DNA of 64,000 bases from DASPKX01 sp035627835 (GCA_035627835.1 DASPKX010000079.1:32736-96735); one strand, 5' to 3'; shown: positions 40,935-50,928, numbered from the stretch's first letter. Notes: generated from the letters alone by a model not told the origin. A program made the numbers and translations.

Positions 40935-43838
40935 CTAGTTGATCATGCGGAATTCCGAAGAGGCAAAGATGGCTTGGCAGAAAGCCTGAACCGCCTTGCT
41001 CTTTCCTTCCCGCTCTCCTGCTTTCGTGAAATGTTGTTCCTGCTGCGCGATGAACTGCGCCGCACGCTGTGCTTCTCCGTCGCTCGCATTGCGGCCGTAA
41101 GCCGCTCGGTACGCGGTCCTAGCCAAATCGACACCCGCGAGCTTGGCTTCCGCAAGCGCGCGACCCCACTCTCGCGCTTGATTCAAAATGAAGGGGCTGT
41201 TCATGAAGAACAGCGCTTGAGGCGCTGCCACGGTCACATGTCTCTTTCCATTCACAATGTGCGGGTCCGGGAAATCGAGCACTTGGAAGAAATCGGGAAT
41301 ATTGTTTCGCACGACCGGCAGGTACACGCTGCGACGGGCGTTGTCGAAAGCCGTTTCCGGCAGATCAGGATTGAGCGCGTTGAAATTGAGGGCTTCAGAC
41401 GCGGGCCCACCCATTGGCTCGAGTTTCAAACGCTGGGCCACCATCAGAATGGCGTCGCGAACGGCCTCCGCTTCGAGCCGCTTGCGGTGGGCGCGCCAGT
41501 AAAATTTGTTGTCAGGATCTTTCGTGTAAAAACGAGGGTCGCTCTCGCTGCTTTGCTGGTAGGCTGCGCTCAAGACGATTTGCCGAATCAGCTTCTTGGT
41601 TGACCAACCACTCTCGATCAGTTGCGTGGACAACTCGTCCAGCAACTCGGGATGCGTCGGCGGTTCTCCAACAAAACCAAAGTTATCAACTGTGTCCACG
41701 AGGCCGCGACCCATCAGCTTTGACCAGACGCGATTTGCATAAACGCGGGCGGTGAGAGGGTTGCGCGGGTGCGCCATCCATTCTGCCAACTGGCGCCGCC
41801 CGCTCGTTTCGTTGTCAAATTGCGGGATCGGCAGCTCGGGCTTTTCCAACACTTTGATCACGCCGCGAGGCACCACCTCGCCCACGCGCTGCACCTCGCC
41901 CCGAATGCGAATGGCAGCGTTGGTGATCAGGCCTTCGCTCGGCGCCATCGTGACGGGCAAAGCTGGCGGCATTTCCACCTCCAGATCACGGATGCGCTTT
42001 GCGGCTGCGACTTCTTCGGGTGAAAATTGGCCGAACGCAGCGTTGAAGTTCGGGCCGGCCATCATGTTTGCATCGGCGGCCATCATCCCGCCCGCCATCA
42101 TGTTCTCGTAAACAGGCACGAATTGAACGGCGTCCGCGACCACGAACCCTTTCGTGCCTTCGTTCGATATTGTCACGGAGCCATTGGTTCCGGCCGGAAA
42201 TTCATAATCACCAATGGCGATGAAGGCTTTGTTGTATTTGGGCTCGATCCGCTGGTTCAGCTTCATGACCACTGGCCCTTTGACTGTCTGAATGGTGATG
42301 GGAACGTTTGTGGCGCGATTCAGCCGGGGCGTGTAGGCAATGCGCACCTCATAGAAGCCGGGCGAAGGAAGGTCCGGCACGAACTTCGCGCTGAGCTTTC
42401 CTTTGTTTGAGTCCCCATCATGCAGATAGTCCTGGTCCACAAAATTTGTGGAGTAGTTGGACACTTTCCATGGGCCGGTGAGTTCGGCAGCTTTGTTATC
42501 CACCGTCACACCGGCCAACTTCTTCGAATCGATGCCACCGGGCAGGTTCCGCCGTGCGTCGCGCAATTGCTGCAGCCGCTCCCTTTCCTGCGCGATGAGT
42601 CTTTGATGGGCCTCGTATTTTTCGGCAATAGCGCGCTCGGCAATGGGACGCTGATTTGCCGCCAGCGGGCCGTTGGCTCCGTCGCCTAAAGTCCGAGTGC
42701 TGAGGAATATGCCCGCAAGCGCATAATAGTCCCGCGTGGGGATGGGATCGAATTTGTGGTCGTGGCATCGGGCGCAACTGACCGTCAGGCCGAGAAAGGC
42801 TTTCGTCGTGACATCGATTTGCTCATCGGCGACATCCAGCGCGAGCTTCTCCCGGTCCTGCGCCGCAGGCTTGGGCCCAAGCATCAGAAAGCCTGTCGCG
42901 ATCAGGTTCGTGTAGTATTCCGGATCATTCGCAGCAGGCAAAAGATCCCCTGCAATTTGCTCAACGAGAAAACGGTTAAACGGCTTGTCCTGGTTGAAGC
43001 TTGAAATCACGTAGTCCCGATATCGCCAGGCGTTCGTGTAAGGGACATTAGCTTCAAGCCCGTTGGAATCGGCGTAACGCGCGACATCCAACCAATGGCG
43101 CCCCCAGCGCTCGCCGAAGCGCGGCGACTCCAGCAGTCGATCGACAACTTTCGCGAACGCTCCTTCCGAATTATCGCTCAGGAACGCATCCAGATCCGCC
43201 GGGCTGGGTGGAAGGCCTGTGAGGTCAAAGGTGACCCGGCGCAGCAATGTCGCCTTGTCTGCTCGCTTGGAAGGCTCAAGCTTTCGCTCTTCAAGGCTGG
43301 ATAGAATGAATTGGTCAATGGCAGAGGTGGCCCATTTCTTATTCTTCACCTTCGGGGCGGCCGGGCGTTTCAGCTCTTTGAACGCCCAGTGGTCCGCAGT
43401 GCCTTTGCGGTACTCCCCTTTGGCCACGCTGCTCCGGGGATCGGGAGCGCCTTGCTGAATCCATTGTTCAAGCGCGCTAATCTCCTCGGCTGAAAGCTTC
43501 CCCTCCGGCGGCATCTGCAGGTCGTCCGTTGCGTGCTTCACCGCATGGATAAGCCTGCTTTTCGCGGGATCGCCTGAAACGATGGCAGGACCAGAATCCC
43601 CGCCTCTGAGAAGGCCCTCCTTGCTGTCCAGGACGAGGCCCCCCTTTCGTTTGCCGGCCTCCTCGCTGTGGCATTCGTAGCAATGCTTTGCCAGCGTCGG
43701 GCGAATCTTTTGCTCGAAGAAGGTGGTTTGCTGCGCGGTCAGGGCAGGCTCAGCAGAGCGCGAGGTGAAACTCAGAAGCAAGCTGAGGATCAGAAGAACG
43801 TTTCGGCCCGCGTGGCCACCTGGCGCCATTCCCTGCAT
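40935..43838 (-). CDS. PSCyt1-DUF1549-DUF1553 cytochrome-like protein
   Basis: 967 residues with a signal peptide (NVLLILSLLLSFTSRSA). The planctomycete-type cytochrome domain PSCyt1 carries a heme motif CYECH (C53, C56, H57) and LQMPPEGKLSAEEISALEQWI. DUF1549 follows (FDLTGLPPSPADLDAFL, RWGRHWLDVARYADSNG) with a second heme-type motif CARCHDHKFDP at C355. A beta-rich insert resembling a carbohydrate-binding domain occupies about 440-560. DUF1553 follows (RVYANRVWSKLMGRGLVDTVDNFG, WRAHRKRLEAEAVRDAIL, VAAPQALFFMNSPFIL). Exported heme protein; linked by family context to polymer degradation, but the reaction is not known. Three bases upstream of the DUF1501 gene. Confidence 0.92.
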   Translation of the reverse strand: MQGMAPGGHAGRNVLLILSLLLSFTSRSAEPALTAQQTTFFEQKIRPTLAKHCYECHSEEAGKRKGGLVLDSKEGLLRGGDSGPAIVSGDPAKSRLIHAVKHATDDLQMPPEGKLSAEEISALEQWIQQGAPDPRSSVAKGEYRKGTADHWAFKELKRPAAPKVKNKKWATSAIDQFILSSLEERKLEPSKRADKATLLRRVTFDLTGLPPSPADLDAFLSDNSEGAFAKVVDRLLESPRFGERWGRHWLDVARYADSNGLEANVPYTNAWRYRDYVISSFNQDKPFNRFLVEQIAGDLLPAANDPEYYTNLIATGFLMLGPKPAAQDREKLALDVADEQIDVTTKAFLGLTVSCARCHDHKFDPIPTRDYYALAGIFLSTRTLGDGANGPLAANQRPIAERAIAEKYEAHQRLIAQERERLQQLRDARRNLPGGIDSKKLAGVTVDNKAAELTGPWKVSNYSTNFVDQDYLHDGDSNKGKLSAKFVPDLPSPGFYEVRIAYTPRLNRATNVPITIQTVKGPVVMKLNQRIEPKYNKAFIAIGDYEFPAGTNGSVTISNEGTKGFVVADAVQFVPVYENMMAGGMMAADANMMAGPNFNAAFGQFSPEEVAAAKRIRDLEVEMPPALPVTMAPSEGLITNAAIRIRGEVQRVGEVVPRGVIKVLEKPELPIPQFDNETSGRRQLAEWMAHPRNPLTARVYANRVWSKLMGRGLVDTVDNFGFVGEPPTHPELLDELSTQLIESGWSTKKLIRQIVLSAAYQQSSESDPRFYTKDPDNKFYWRAHRKRLEAEAVRDAILMVAQRLKLEPMGGPASEALNFNALNPDLPETAFDNARRSVYLPVVRNNIPDFFQVLDFPDPHIVNGKRHVTVAAPQALFFMNSPFILNQAREWGRALAEAKLAGVDLARTAYRAAYGRNASDGEAQRAAQFIAQQEQHFTKAGEREGKSKAVQAFCQAIFASSEFRMIN

Positions 43839-43896
43839 AGGTGTGATAATACCCGGTTTAGACCTCCGTCAAAGCAGTTTATCACGCTGACTCAGC

Positions 43897-43933
43897 TAAA
43901 GAGAAAACCGCCCACCGGAGAGGGTGGGCGGTT
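43897..43933 (-). terminator. Rho-independent terminator of the GH9 gene
   Basis: A perfect 11-base stem (GGTGGGCGGTT at 43933-43923 and AACCGCCCACC at 43916-43906, read on the minus strand) with a 6-base loop is followed by TTTTCTCTTT, starting 20 bases after the GH9 stop. The GC-rich stem and T-run are classic. Confidence 0.9.
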
Positions 43934-43952
43934 CGCGAACGAAAGAAGGCGT

Positions 43953-46900
43953 TTACTGGACCAGGCGATAGAAGCGGCTCTTGCCCTGGCCTGCGCCTGG
44001 ATCCGTGACGATGCTGGCGCTTTCGCCGGCAATCACGCTCGTGACGGTGGTCCAAGTCTTCAGGTCAGTGGAGGCTTGGATCGTGTAGGTTTGGCCGGTG
44101 ATGCCGGTGACTTCCAGTTGGAACAAGCCGTTGACGAAACCGCGTGGCTTCACCTTCGCCTGGCGAGGAGCGGCATCGAAAAACCAGCCCATCAAGAGCG
44201 CGTTAGGCCCGCTCACCTTGGTGAAGCGGAATGTCACGTTGCCGCTCACATCCCAAACGAGGTATTTGCCGTTCTCGAAGTTCGAGACGGTTTGGGTTGC
44301 GAGGACTGCCCCGCTCGCCGCGTCGACGGCCTCCACCGTTTGGATCCGGTTCTGGCGATCCCAATCCAGGCAGTAGAATGAAACGCGGCGCTTCGTCGAA
44401 TCCGTAAGCGGCAGGCTCACAGTGAACGACGTTGGGCTGTAATATGTGCGCACCACCCCTTCAGTTTCGTTGGCGCGGAGCAAGGCGCGAGGATCCGTCG
44501 TGCCGTCGCTCCAGGTATACTCGGAGCCACCGGCGAGCGTTGGCTGAACGTAGGAAGGATTTTGCCCCGTGTCACCAAGCACCCGGAAACCATCAGCGCC
44601 ATACACGAACGGCCAGGCGCCAAGCGTAGTCGTGTCGGCTCGAACAAAGGTGGCGGTCGCGGAGCCAGCCACGCCCTTGACGAAGGTCGCCGTGGCCACG
44701 GAGCTGGCAGTCATGCCGCTCTTGAATGCTTGCGCTTTCACTGTTGTTGTTTGAGTGAGAGTCAAAGCGGCAGAATATGCTGCAGACGTTTCGGTGGGCG
44801 TTGTTCCATCCAACGTGTAACGGATCGTGGCGCCAGTGGTGGCGGTTGAAAGCGCCACAGTGACGGATGTGCTAAAGCTGCCGCCCGGTTGTGAGAACGT
44901 GGGCGGGCTCACCATATTGCCAGCGAGAACCGTCACACTCACCGCGGTCGATGCGCCCACTGCGCCGTCCTCATCAACGGCACGGGCGGTGAAGGTGTGT
45001 GTGCCTGCGGCGAGCGCGCTTTGCGCCAGCTCGTAAGGCGCGGCTGTGTCTTCGCCGACCTTTGTGGAACCGCGATAGAACTCGACCTTGGCCACAGAAC
45101 CATCTGCGTCCGCAGCGTTGGCGGCTAAGTTGATGATGGTTCCCGCTGAGAATGTTGCTCCGGCCGTCGGGCTTGTCAGAGCCACTGTTGGAGCCTTGTT
45201 AGCTGGGGCCGTGCGGTTGTTCCGAACAATCACTTCGTCAACCCATCCATCGAAGTTGCCCAATTCGAGCACAGCGGGATTTGATCCCCAATTCGACAGC
45301 TCGTTCGATGGGGCCGTCGCAATCACCTGCCCATTGATCTTAAGAATGTAACCCGCAGGCTCCACAGAGATGCTGATGTGATGCCAGGTTTTCGTCGTAA
45401 GCGCGTTGTTCAGTGTTGTGCCAGCAACTGAGAAGACGGAGCCGCCGCGAACAAATGAGCCCGCATACATGTCCTCACGCAGTTCCAATTGTGAAGTCCA
45501 GCCAGCGGACAACGAAATGAGCGGCACCGCCGCAACGTTCCACGCTTTGTATTCGTTGATGTAGATCATCGCCTCGATGGTCATGGCCGAAGAGCCGGTG
45601 AAGGAGCTGGCTGGGAGCGTCACCGTTGCAGCGTCGTCCACAGCGAGAACGCGAAGCGCGCCACCCGTCCGATTCGTCATCCAGCCCAGGTTGCTGATAT
45701 CGCGCGTGGCTGCACCGATCGTTGTCATTGCGGGCGCGAGACCCGTGGCGTCGCTCAAATCAGCGTCAAAGCGATAAGCCGCCACCATATCAGCAGTGAT
45801 TGGCGAAATGGCAGATTTATACTTATTGGGGGGAATACTCTCCGAAGTGGTGGCAATAAAGTTTGTCTTAGCGAACACACGACGGCCATCTGGCAACGTC
45901 GCTTCAACCTCCACCCATTGATCACCAGGGAATTTTGGCGAGAACGTGAAGGCTTGGCCCACGAACGGCTCCTGGTCGCGCGCTTCCCAAACCACCTGGG
46001 CTTTGGAAGTGTCCAGCCCGGGAACGCTCAACATTGCGGTGACTGTTTTCTCCGCCGCGATCTGCGTCGGCAGGCCGGTGATCGTCGCGGTGGCTGCGCG
46101 CCAAGCCTGTGTTTTCACGGGCGACTCCGCCATCCAGAACGCCAGGTTCGCGAGGCTGCGAGCTGAATCCATGATCACGAACTCCGTCGTGGTGTTAAAC
46201 GTGTCTGCCCAACGATCGTAGTACGGATAAATCGTGCCATCCGGCGGGAACGTCATGCTGCTGAGTTCAGTGCCGTAATGGTAGGTATAGGTGAACCCAG
46301 CTTGAATGTTGCCGAGAGGAATGCCCGTCGGCGGGAGGATCTGTCTATCCGTCTGCGCTTGCTGATGAACAATGTCGCGCTGGCGCTTCCACCCCAGGCC
46401 AGTGACGAAGCTCATGTTCAGCGGATTATTTCCCGCTTCGTAGCTTGCATTGGCGACCACAGTCTCCTTGAAGTCAGCGCGAGGTGTCAGTTGGTAGGCG
46501 ACTGTGACATCAAACGCGCGCTCGCTGCTGAAGTACCAGCCAGCAGTGCGATACGCTTTGTTCAGGTCAGGGAAGCTGGTCCCGTAAGCAGTTTGTTGCG
46601 AGAAGCGAACATGGTCTTCAGCCGCGCCGATAATTTCGGTTTCGCATTTGAGCAGGTAGGCAGCATCCAGCTGCGCTGGCAGCAAACGACCGCTGCGTGC
46701 TGCGAAGGCATACGTGCGGACCGCATTGCCGTAACCTTCGAAGAGCTTCCACCAACTCCAGCGGCGGGTGTTCGGATCGTTCGGGTTCGGAAACCATTCC
46801 TTCAGCTTCAGGTGATACAGAGGATTGCCGGTGGCGGCATACATGGCGGCTGCGGCCCAGGCCAACTCATCGTCGTGCATGAACTCATGCCCGTAATGGG

Positions 46901-48512
46901 TCAGCTTCTGGTAAGAGCCATCCTTGCCATGCTTGGCAATCGCAGCTTCGAGGAAGGCCCATCCTAGTTGCGCCTTGGCCAGATAAGCTGCAGCTTCGAC
47001 AGGAAATTGGCGTTTGAAAGTGGGAGAGGAGCCAGCTTCCGCCAGAGCCGCCACAGCGGCAGCCGTGACAGCGGTGGTCTTCGGCCAAACGACTTGAGCG
47101 TCGCCCTTGTCTGGCGTCACGTCGTCTTCGTATTTACGGTTCTTGGGATAAACCAGGAAGTAGAAGCCGCCATCGGCGTCCTGCATCTTAGCGAGGAAAT
47201 CAGCTTCCCACTTGGCTTCCTGCAGGATGTCGCTTTTGCCATCCCCGCTCTCTGGCAGACCGAGGTTGTCCAACGCGGCGACACCTGCGAACGAATCAGC
47301 AGCGAAGACCAGCGAATGAACGAGTCCCGCGCTATTGATGGTGTATTTGGAATAGTCACCCGCGTCATGGTGGCCAAGCGTGACGTTGACCGTGCCGCTG
47401 TTCACGAAAGGATAGAGGCTGGAATTCACGTCCTTCAACTGAGGCGCGGTGTGGCGAGGCTCATTGGCAAAGTCCGCGCTCACGCCCGCGATGAAACCCT
47501 GCTGGGTCGTGTTCGCCATCGTCAGGATTTCCGCTGGCGCATGATGGCAATTCTCGTGTGTGTGGCGGGTGAATGGGAACTCCAGTTTGCCCCCGCAACG
47601 TTGATGGTAGAGGCCGAGCGCGTAAGCCCGCGCAAATTGGGCAGGGACACCTTCATCGATCAGGAACGCGAACGAAGCGCCCATCCCCGGAACCTTTAAG
47701 CGATACTCACCAGAGGTGGTGAAGGCGCTGAAGTCCGCCTGCAGCACCTTTTGATAGGGCTTCGGGTTATAGGTGTAGCCGACATCGAGGCGAGAGGTCA
47801 GAGGGCCGCTGAAAACCTGAACACCGTCGCTGGCGCGAACGAGGGAGAAAGTCGTCGCCGGGGTTGTCAATTCACCGAGGCTGCCCAGGTAATAACCGAC
47901 CATCGCCTTTTTGGGCCAGTTCGGCGCATAACCGACTTCATTCACATGAATCGCCGGGTTAAAGCGGAGCGGATCAGCGGCGGCGGTATATTGCGCGGTG
48001 CCGCCCCAGACATTGCCGCTTGGATTTTTCACCTCTACAGCAGCGCCGTCAGGAATGGAACTATTCAGCTCAACGTAAAGATGATTTGCCACACGCAAAT
48101 CGCGCACTTTCAGAGGTGCGTAGAGCGGACGACGTTTGAAGCCGAGGCTTTTGACGCTTGCGGCCTGGCCATTGACAGTCACCGCGAACTCAGTGGCAGC
48201 AGGAAGCGCCAAAGTGTTGTTATTGACGAAATTCCAACTAGGAAACGGAGCCGGAGCGCGGTCCTTTGTGTTAATTAGCGTCAACTCCAGGAGCGTTGGG
48301 GTGAGAACGCGCAGTTGATATCCACCAACTGGAGGCATCGCCAACGGATTGCTGTCATCCATCTTGATGCTTTGAGCGAAGCTGAGCACAGATCCCAGCA
48401 GCGCCGCGAACGCAAAGAGGCGGACGAAAACGTAATCTCCACAGATCAATTTAAAGGCAGAGCTTACACGCGCAGAAAACTGCGGCGCCTGCTCAGAGGG
48501 CTTCTGGCTCAT
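43953..48512 (-). CDS. Secreted multidomain glycoside hydrolase family 9 (endoglucanase-like)
   Basis: 1519 residues from ATG 48512 (MSQKPSEQ); a signal or anchor helix lies near 29-47 (FVRLFAFAALLGSVLSFA). A CelD_N-like Ig domain (FNPAIHVNEVGYAPNWPKKA) precedes the (alpha/alpha)6 GH9 domain with the nucleophile-site motif GHHDAGDYSKYT (D383, D386) and the acid region NTTTEFVIMDSA (E777). Further C-terminal are a LamG/concanavalin-like domain, an Ig-like domain (PTVALTSPTAGATFSAGT), a chitobiase-type C-terminal domain (GATIRYTLDGTTPTETSA) and the terminal module (YTIQASTDLKTWTTV ... RFYRLVQ). Predicted to cleave beta-1,4-glucans outside the cell. Transcribed alone with its own terminator. Confidence 0.88.
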   Translation of the reverse strand: MSQKPSEQAPQFSARVSSAFKLICGDYVFVRLFAFAALLGSVLSFAQSIKMDDSNPLAMPPVGGYQLRVLTPTLLELTLINTKDRAPAPFPSWNFVNNNTLALPAATEFAVTVNGQAASVKSLGFKRRPLYAPLKVRDLRVANHLYVELNSSIPDGAAVEVKNPSGNVWGGTAQYTAAADPLRFNPAIHVNEVGYAPNWPKKAMVGYYLGSLGELTTPATTFSLVRASDGVQVFSGPLTSRLDVGYTYNPKPYQKVLQADFSAFTTSGEYRLKVPGMGASFAFLIDEGVPAQFARAYALGLYHQRCGGKLEFPFTRHTHENCHHAPAEILTMANTTQQGFIAGVSADFANEPRHTAPQLKDVNSSLYPFVNSGTVNVTLGHHDAGDYSKYTINSAGLVHSLVFAADSFAGVAALDNLGLPESGDGKSDILQEAKWEADFLAKMQDADGGFYFLVYPKNRKYEDDVTPDKGDAQVVWPKTTAVTAAAVAALAEAGSSPTFKRQFPVEAAAYLAKAQLGWAFLEAAIAKHGKDGSYQKLTHYGHEFMHDDELAWAAAAMYAATGNPLYHLKLKEWFPNPNDPNTRRWSWWKLFEGYGNAVRTYAFAARSGRLLPAQLDAAYLLKCETEIIGAAEDHVRFSQQTAYGTSFPDLNKAYRTAGWYFSSERAFDVTVAYQLTPRADFKETVVANASYEAGNNPLNMSFVTGLGWKRQRDIVHQQAQTDRQILPPTGIPLGNIQAGFTYTYHYGTELSSMTFPPDGTIYPYYDRWADTFNTTTEFVIMDSARSLANLAFWMAESPVKTQAWRAATATITGLPTQIAAEKTVTAMLSVPGLDTSKAQVVWEARDQEPFVGQAFTFSPKFPGDQWVEVEATLPDGRRVFAKTNFIATTSESIPPNKYKSAISPITADMVAAYRFDADLSDATGLAPAMTTIGAATRDISNLGWMTNRTGGALRVLAVDDAATVTLPASSFTGSSAMTIEAMIYINEYKAWNVAAVPLISLSAGWTSQLELREDMYAGSFVRGGSVFSVAGTTLNNALTTKTWHHISISVEPAGYILKINGQVIATAPSNELSNWGSNPAVLELGNFDGWVDEVIVRNNRTAPANKAPTVALTSPTAGATFSAGTIINLAANAADADGSVAKVEFYRGSTKVGEDTAAPYELAQSALAAGTHTFTARAVDEDGAVGASTAVSVTVLAGNMVSPPTFSQPGGSFSTSVTVALSTATTGATIRYTLDGTTPTETSAAYSAALTLTQTTTVKAQAFKSGMTASSVATATFVKGVAGSATATFVRADTTTLGAWPFVYGADGFRVLGDTGQNPSYVQPTLAGGSEYTWSDGTTDPRALLRANETEGVVRTYYSPTSFTVSLPLTDSTKRRVSFYCLDWDRQNRIQTVEAVDAASGAVLATQTVSNFENGKYLVWDVSGNVTFRFTKVSGPNALLMGWFFDAAPRQAKVKPRGFVNGLFQLEVTGITGQTYTIQASTDLKTWTTVTSVIAGESASIVTDPGAGQGKSRFYRLVQ

Positions 48513-48916
48513 GGGCGGCCAGAACGACTTGGGTGAGGGTGTCGTTACCACGGGGGCCGGATATAGCAACGGGTATGCCGCTGGGCGCCAGCTTTAAAAA
48601 CTTTACTGAACAGCGGGCTGCTTTGTCCGTTTCCGGGACGCTTCTGCCCAAGGTTCGTGAAGGGCGGGGAGGCAATCTCAATCGCCAGTCTGTGAACGGG
48701 ACATGCCCCATTGAACCTGTCTCGGGTTCAACCATTTACCGCCGTACCCCGTTGCTTTATAAAGCTCGCATGCTTTGGCCCCAAAGAGCTTTTTGGACAG
48801 TGGGCGTCTTTTGTTTATTCACGCTGTTTGCCCCGCATAGCCTCAGCGCGCCAGCGCTGACGGGCCATTTGAGAATGCTTCCGTGAGCGCATGCCTCTAA
48901 CACCAACAAAGTAGTT
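48513..48916. other. Intergenic region between divergent GH9 and rsmI genes
   Basis: About 400 bases without a convincing gene. An open frame on the plus strand (48533-48886) has no ribosome site, a composition unlike the neighbours and no domain. The region holds a hairpin with 7-base arms, TTGAACC (48711-48717) and GGTTCAA (48725-48731), and a perfect palindrome GCTTTATAAAGC (48754-48765). Both could be regulatory sites between the two divergent genes; no consensus promoter is evident. Confidence 0.4.
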
Positions 48917-49669
48917 ATGCCGGACGCACTCCCACCCCTCACACCAGGAACGCTCTATCTAGTGGCGACTCCGATTGGCAACCTGGAGGACATCACCTTG
49001 CGCGCTCTTCGCACACTCAAAGAATGCGACGTGATCGCGGCCGAGGACACACGGCACACAGGCAATTTGCTGCGGCATTTCGATATAAGCCGGCCGCTCA
49101 TTAGTTACTTCAAGTTCAACGAGGCACGACGCAGCGAGGAGATCATCGAACGCTTGCGCGGCGGCCAGAAGGTTGTGCTGGTGACCGATGCGGGCACTCC
49201 TGGCATCAGCGATCCTGGTGAGCGCGTGGTGCGAGCGGCGCTGGAGGCCGGTTGCCGGGTGGAGGCTGTCCCCGGCCCTTGCGCGTTTGTGGGGGCGCTC
49301 ACAGCGAGCGGGTTGCCCACGGCTGAGTTTCATTTCGTTGGTTTTCTCGGGCACAAAACGTCCGAGCGAAAACGTGAGTTAACCCGGCTCTCCTCTCTCG
49401 ATGCCACGTTGGTTTTTTACGAGTCTCCTTATCGCGTGGTGAAGCTGCTGGAGGAGTTGAAGGAGATTCTGCCGAACCGGCAGGTGGTGCTTGCGCGGGA
49501 GTTAACTAAAAAGTTTGAGGAATATCTCCGCGGGTCCGCTGCGGAGTTACTGGAACGCTTTAAAGATCGCCAACCAAAAGGCGAATTCGTTGCCTTGGTG
49601 AGCCCGCCGGAAAAACGCTCAAGACGTTTGGAAACTCTGGAGGAGCCGCCGCGGAACGAGCCGGAGTGA
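48917..49669 (+). CDS. rsmI: 16S rRNA (cytidine-1402-2'-O)-methyltransferase
   Basis: 250 residues. The tetrapyrrole-methylase-fold SAM enzyme that 2'-O-methylates C1402 of 16S rRNA. Signatures: LYLVATPIGNLEDITLRAL, AEDTRHTGNLL, KVVLVTDAGTPGISDPGERVV, VPGPCAFVGALTASGLPTAEFHFVGFL and VFYESPYRVVKLL. The normal length and complete motif set make the call secure. The 3' end overlaps the convergent signal-peptidase gene by 51 bases. Confidence 0.96.
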   Translation: MPDALPPLTPGTLYLVATPIGNLEDITLRALRTLKECDVIAAEDTRHTGNLLRHFDISRPLISYFKFNEARRSEEIIERLRGGQKVVLVTDAGTPGISDPGERVVRAALEAGCRVEAVPGPCAFVGALTASGLPTAEFHFVGFLGHKTSERKRELTRLSSLDATLVFYESPYRVVKLLEELKEILPNRQVVLARELTKKFEEYLRGSAAELLERFKDRQPKGEFVALVSPPEKRSRRLETLEEPPRNEPE

Positions 49670-50131
49670 CAGCTTTACTTTGCCGACAATTTCCTCTTTC
49701 GCGGCGACCGCATGCACCAACTGCTCAACAGGCAGGGAACGATTGTCTCCAACTAAAGCATACTTCCCGCGGAGGGTGCCTTTTGAGATGGCGAGCAGAT
49801 TTCCGTCACTCGCGTAATCTTCGAACAATCGGGCGTCATTGATGAACACAGCCCCTGCGCGGACCTCAATGCTTTCGCCAGGCAGACCCACGATTCGTTT
49901 CACGAGCACGTCCCCTCGCGCGCGAGCGATCACCACGTCACCCCGCATGGGTTCCTCGTGCTTGTAACTCCATGTGTCTACGATCAGCAGGTCGCAATGC
50001 TGCAGCGTGGGGCTCATGCTCTCGCCCCACGTTAAGGCCATGCTGTAGCGTGTGCGCAATCCGCAGCTGATCAAGAGCAGTGCCAGGGCGCTGGCGGCGA
50101 GGAAGCGCTTCGATGGAAAGATGCGAAGCAT
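49619..50131 (-). CDS. Signal peptidase I-like protein (S26 family)
   Basis: 170 residues with one N-terminal membrane helix (RFLAASALALLLISC). The catalytic Ser lies in WGESMSPTL (box B) and the catalytic Lys in GDVLVKRIVGLPGESIEV (boxes C/D); box E is represented by YALVGDNRSLPVEQL, where GDN..(N/D)S is expected. It is shorter than canonical LepB and has only one membrane segment. By family it removes signal peptides at the outer face of the inner membrane; a secondary, locus-specific peptidase is possible. It follows the disrupted membrane-protein gene by three bases. The start is ATG 50131. Confidence 0.85.
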   Translation of the reverse strand: MLRIFPSKRFLAASALALLLISCGLRTRYSMALTWGESMSPTLQHCDLLIVDTWSYKHEEPMRGDVVIARARGDVLVKRIVGLPGESIEVRAGAVFINDARLFEDYASDGNLLAISKGTLRGKYALVGDNRSLPVEQLVHAVAAKEEIVGKVKLSLRLVPRRLLQSFQTS

Positions 50132-50134
50132 GGA

Positions 50135-50788
50135 TTAGAGCTGCATATCCGCAGGCATGGGAGTGACCCCCTCGTGTTGGCTCGCGCAAATCGCGCGCGA
50201 GAACCGTCCACCCCGTTGACGGTCAGAAGCGTCTGCACTTCCGGCTTGGTGTCGAAGGTCAGAGGAATTCGGACAACGTGAATAAGAGCGCGAATCAACT
50301 CCTCCCTGCGGCCAACTTTGGCGGCCACCTCGACAGCATCGTGGCCGGCGCGGACGACCAATTCGTCGGTGGGATGCCGGTAAACAAACCCTAGATATAA
50401 GGTCCATCCAACTGCCCAGCTCACGGCCAGAATGAAGCAACGTCAGCAACTCGCGAGTCAGGGCGCTCTCCTGCTGCGTTCCGCGGAACTCTTCGAGGGC
50501 GCCCAGCAGGCGGGCGGCGGTTTTCTTGAACTCGGCCGCTGGGGCGCTTTGGTTTTGCGCCACTCTCACCAAATAGTCGGAGGCGCGGGCCTGGCGAATT
50601 TCAAGGATGAATTGATCGGCCAAGGTTTGAAGAACTGTTTTGGCATTCTCAACTTCTGAGAACGAAACGAAGGTGGCGGAGGCCTCTAGCTTCAAACTTG
50701 CCTGGGCTTTCGCGCGAACCAGCAGCGCACCTGCCATTCCAGCCAGCGTCACTGCGACCATCACCGTTATTATAAGCACCTTTCTCAT
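50135..50788 (-). pseudogene. Membrane protein gene with two apparent frame shifts
   Basis: The N-terminal third is well-formed: a signal-anchor helix (VLIITVMVAVTLAGMAGALLV, 4-24) and a helical region to about residue 118 (ALTRELLTLLHS). The frame then becomes Arg/Cys-rich nonsense. From about 50435 a different minus-strand frame takes over with sensible coding: FILAVSWAVGWTLYLGF (a second membrane helix) then DELVVRAGHDAVEVAAKVGR and ELIRALIHVVRIPLTFDTK. At a run of five Gs (50167-50171 as C on plus) the first frame resumes to VTPMPADMQL and stops three bases before the peptidase ATG. An extra base near 50435 and a missing G at 50170 would explain this. Function unknown. Confidence 0.55.
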
Positions 50789-50928
50789 AAGGCAGAACTC
50801 GCGTTCTCCTCATTAGACCCGGCAAGCGCGCGGCAAGTTACAATATTCGCGAGGTGTTTCTTTATCGACGCGCGCCAACCACGCTGCAAGTATCGCGGGC
50901 GATTCAGGACGGCGGCGCATGTTAAACC

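Noticed and set aside
48711..48731. TTGAACC...GGTTCAA as part of a tRNA (T-loop-like GGTTCAA)
   Set aside because: No cloverleaf arms or acceptor stem can be formed around it.
48533..48886. A 117-codon frame in the gap between GH9 and rsmI
   Set aside because: No ribosome site, no conserved-looking motif, and it overlaps the likely upstream regions of both genes.
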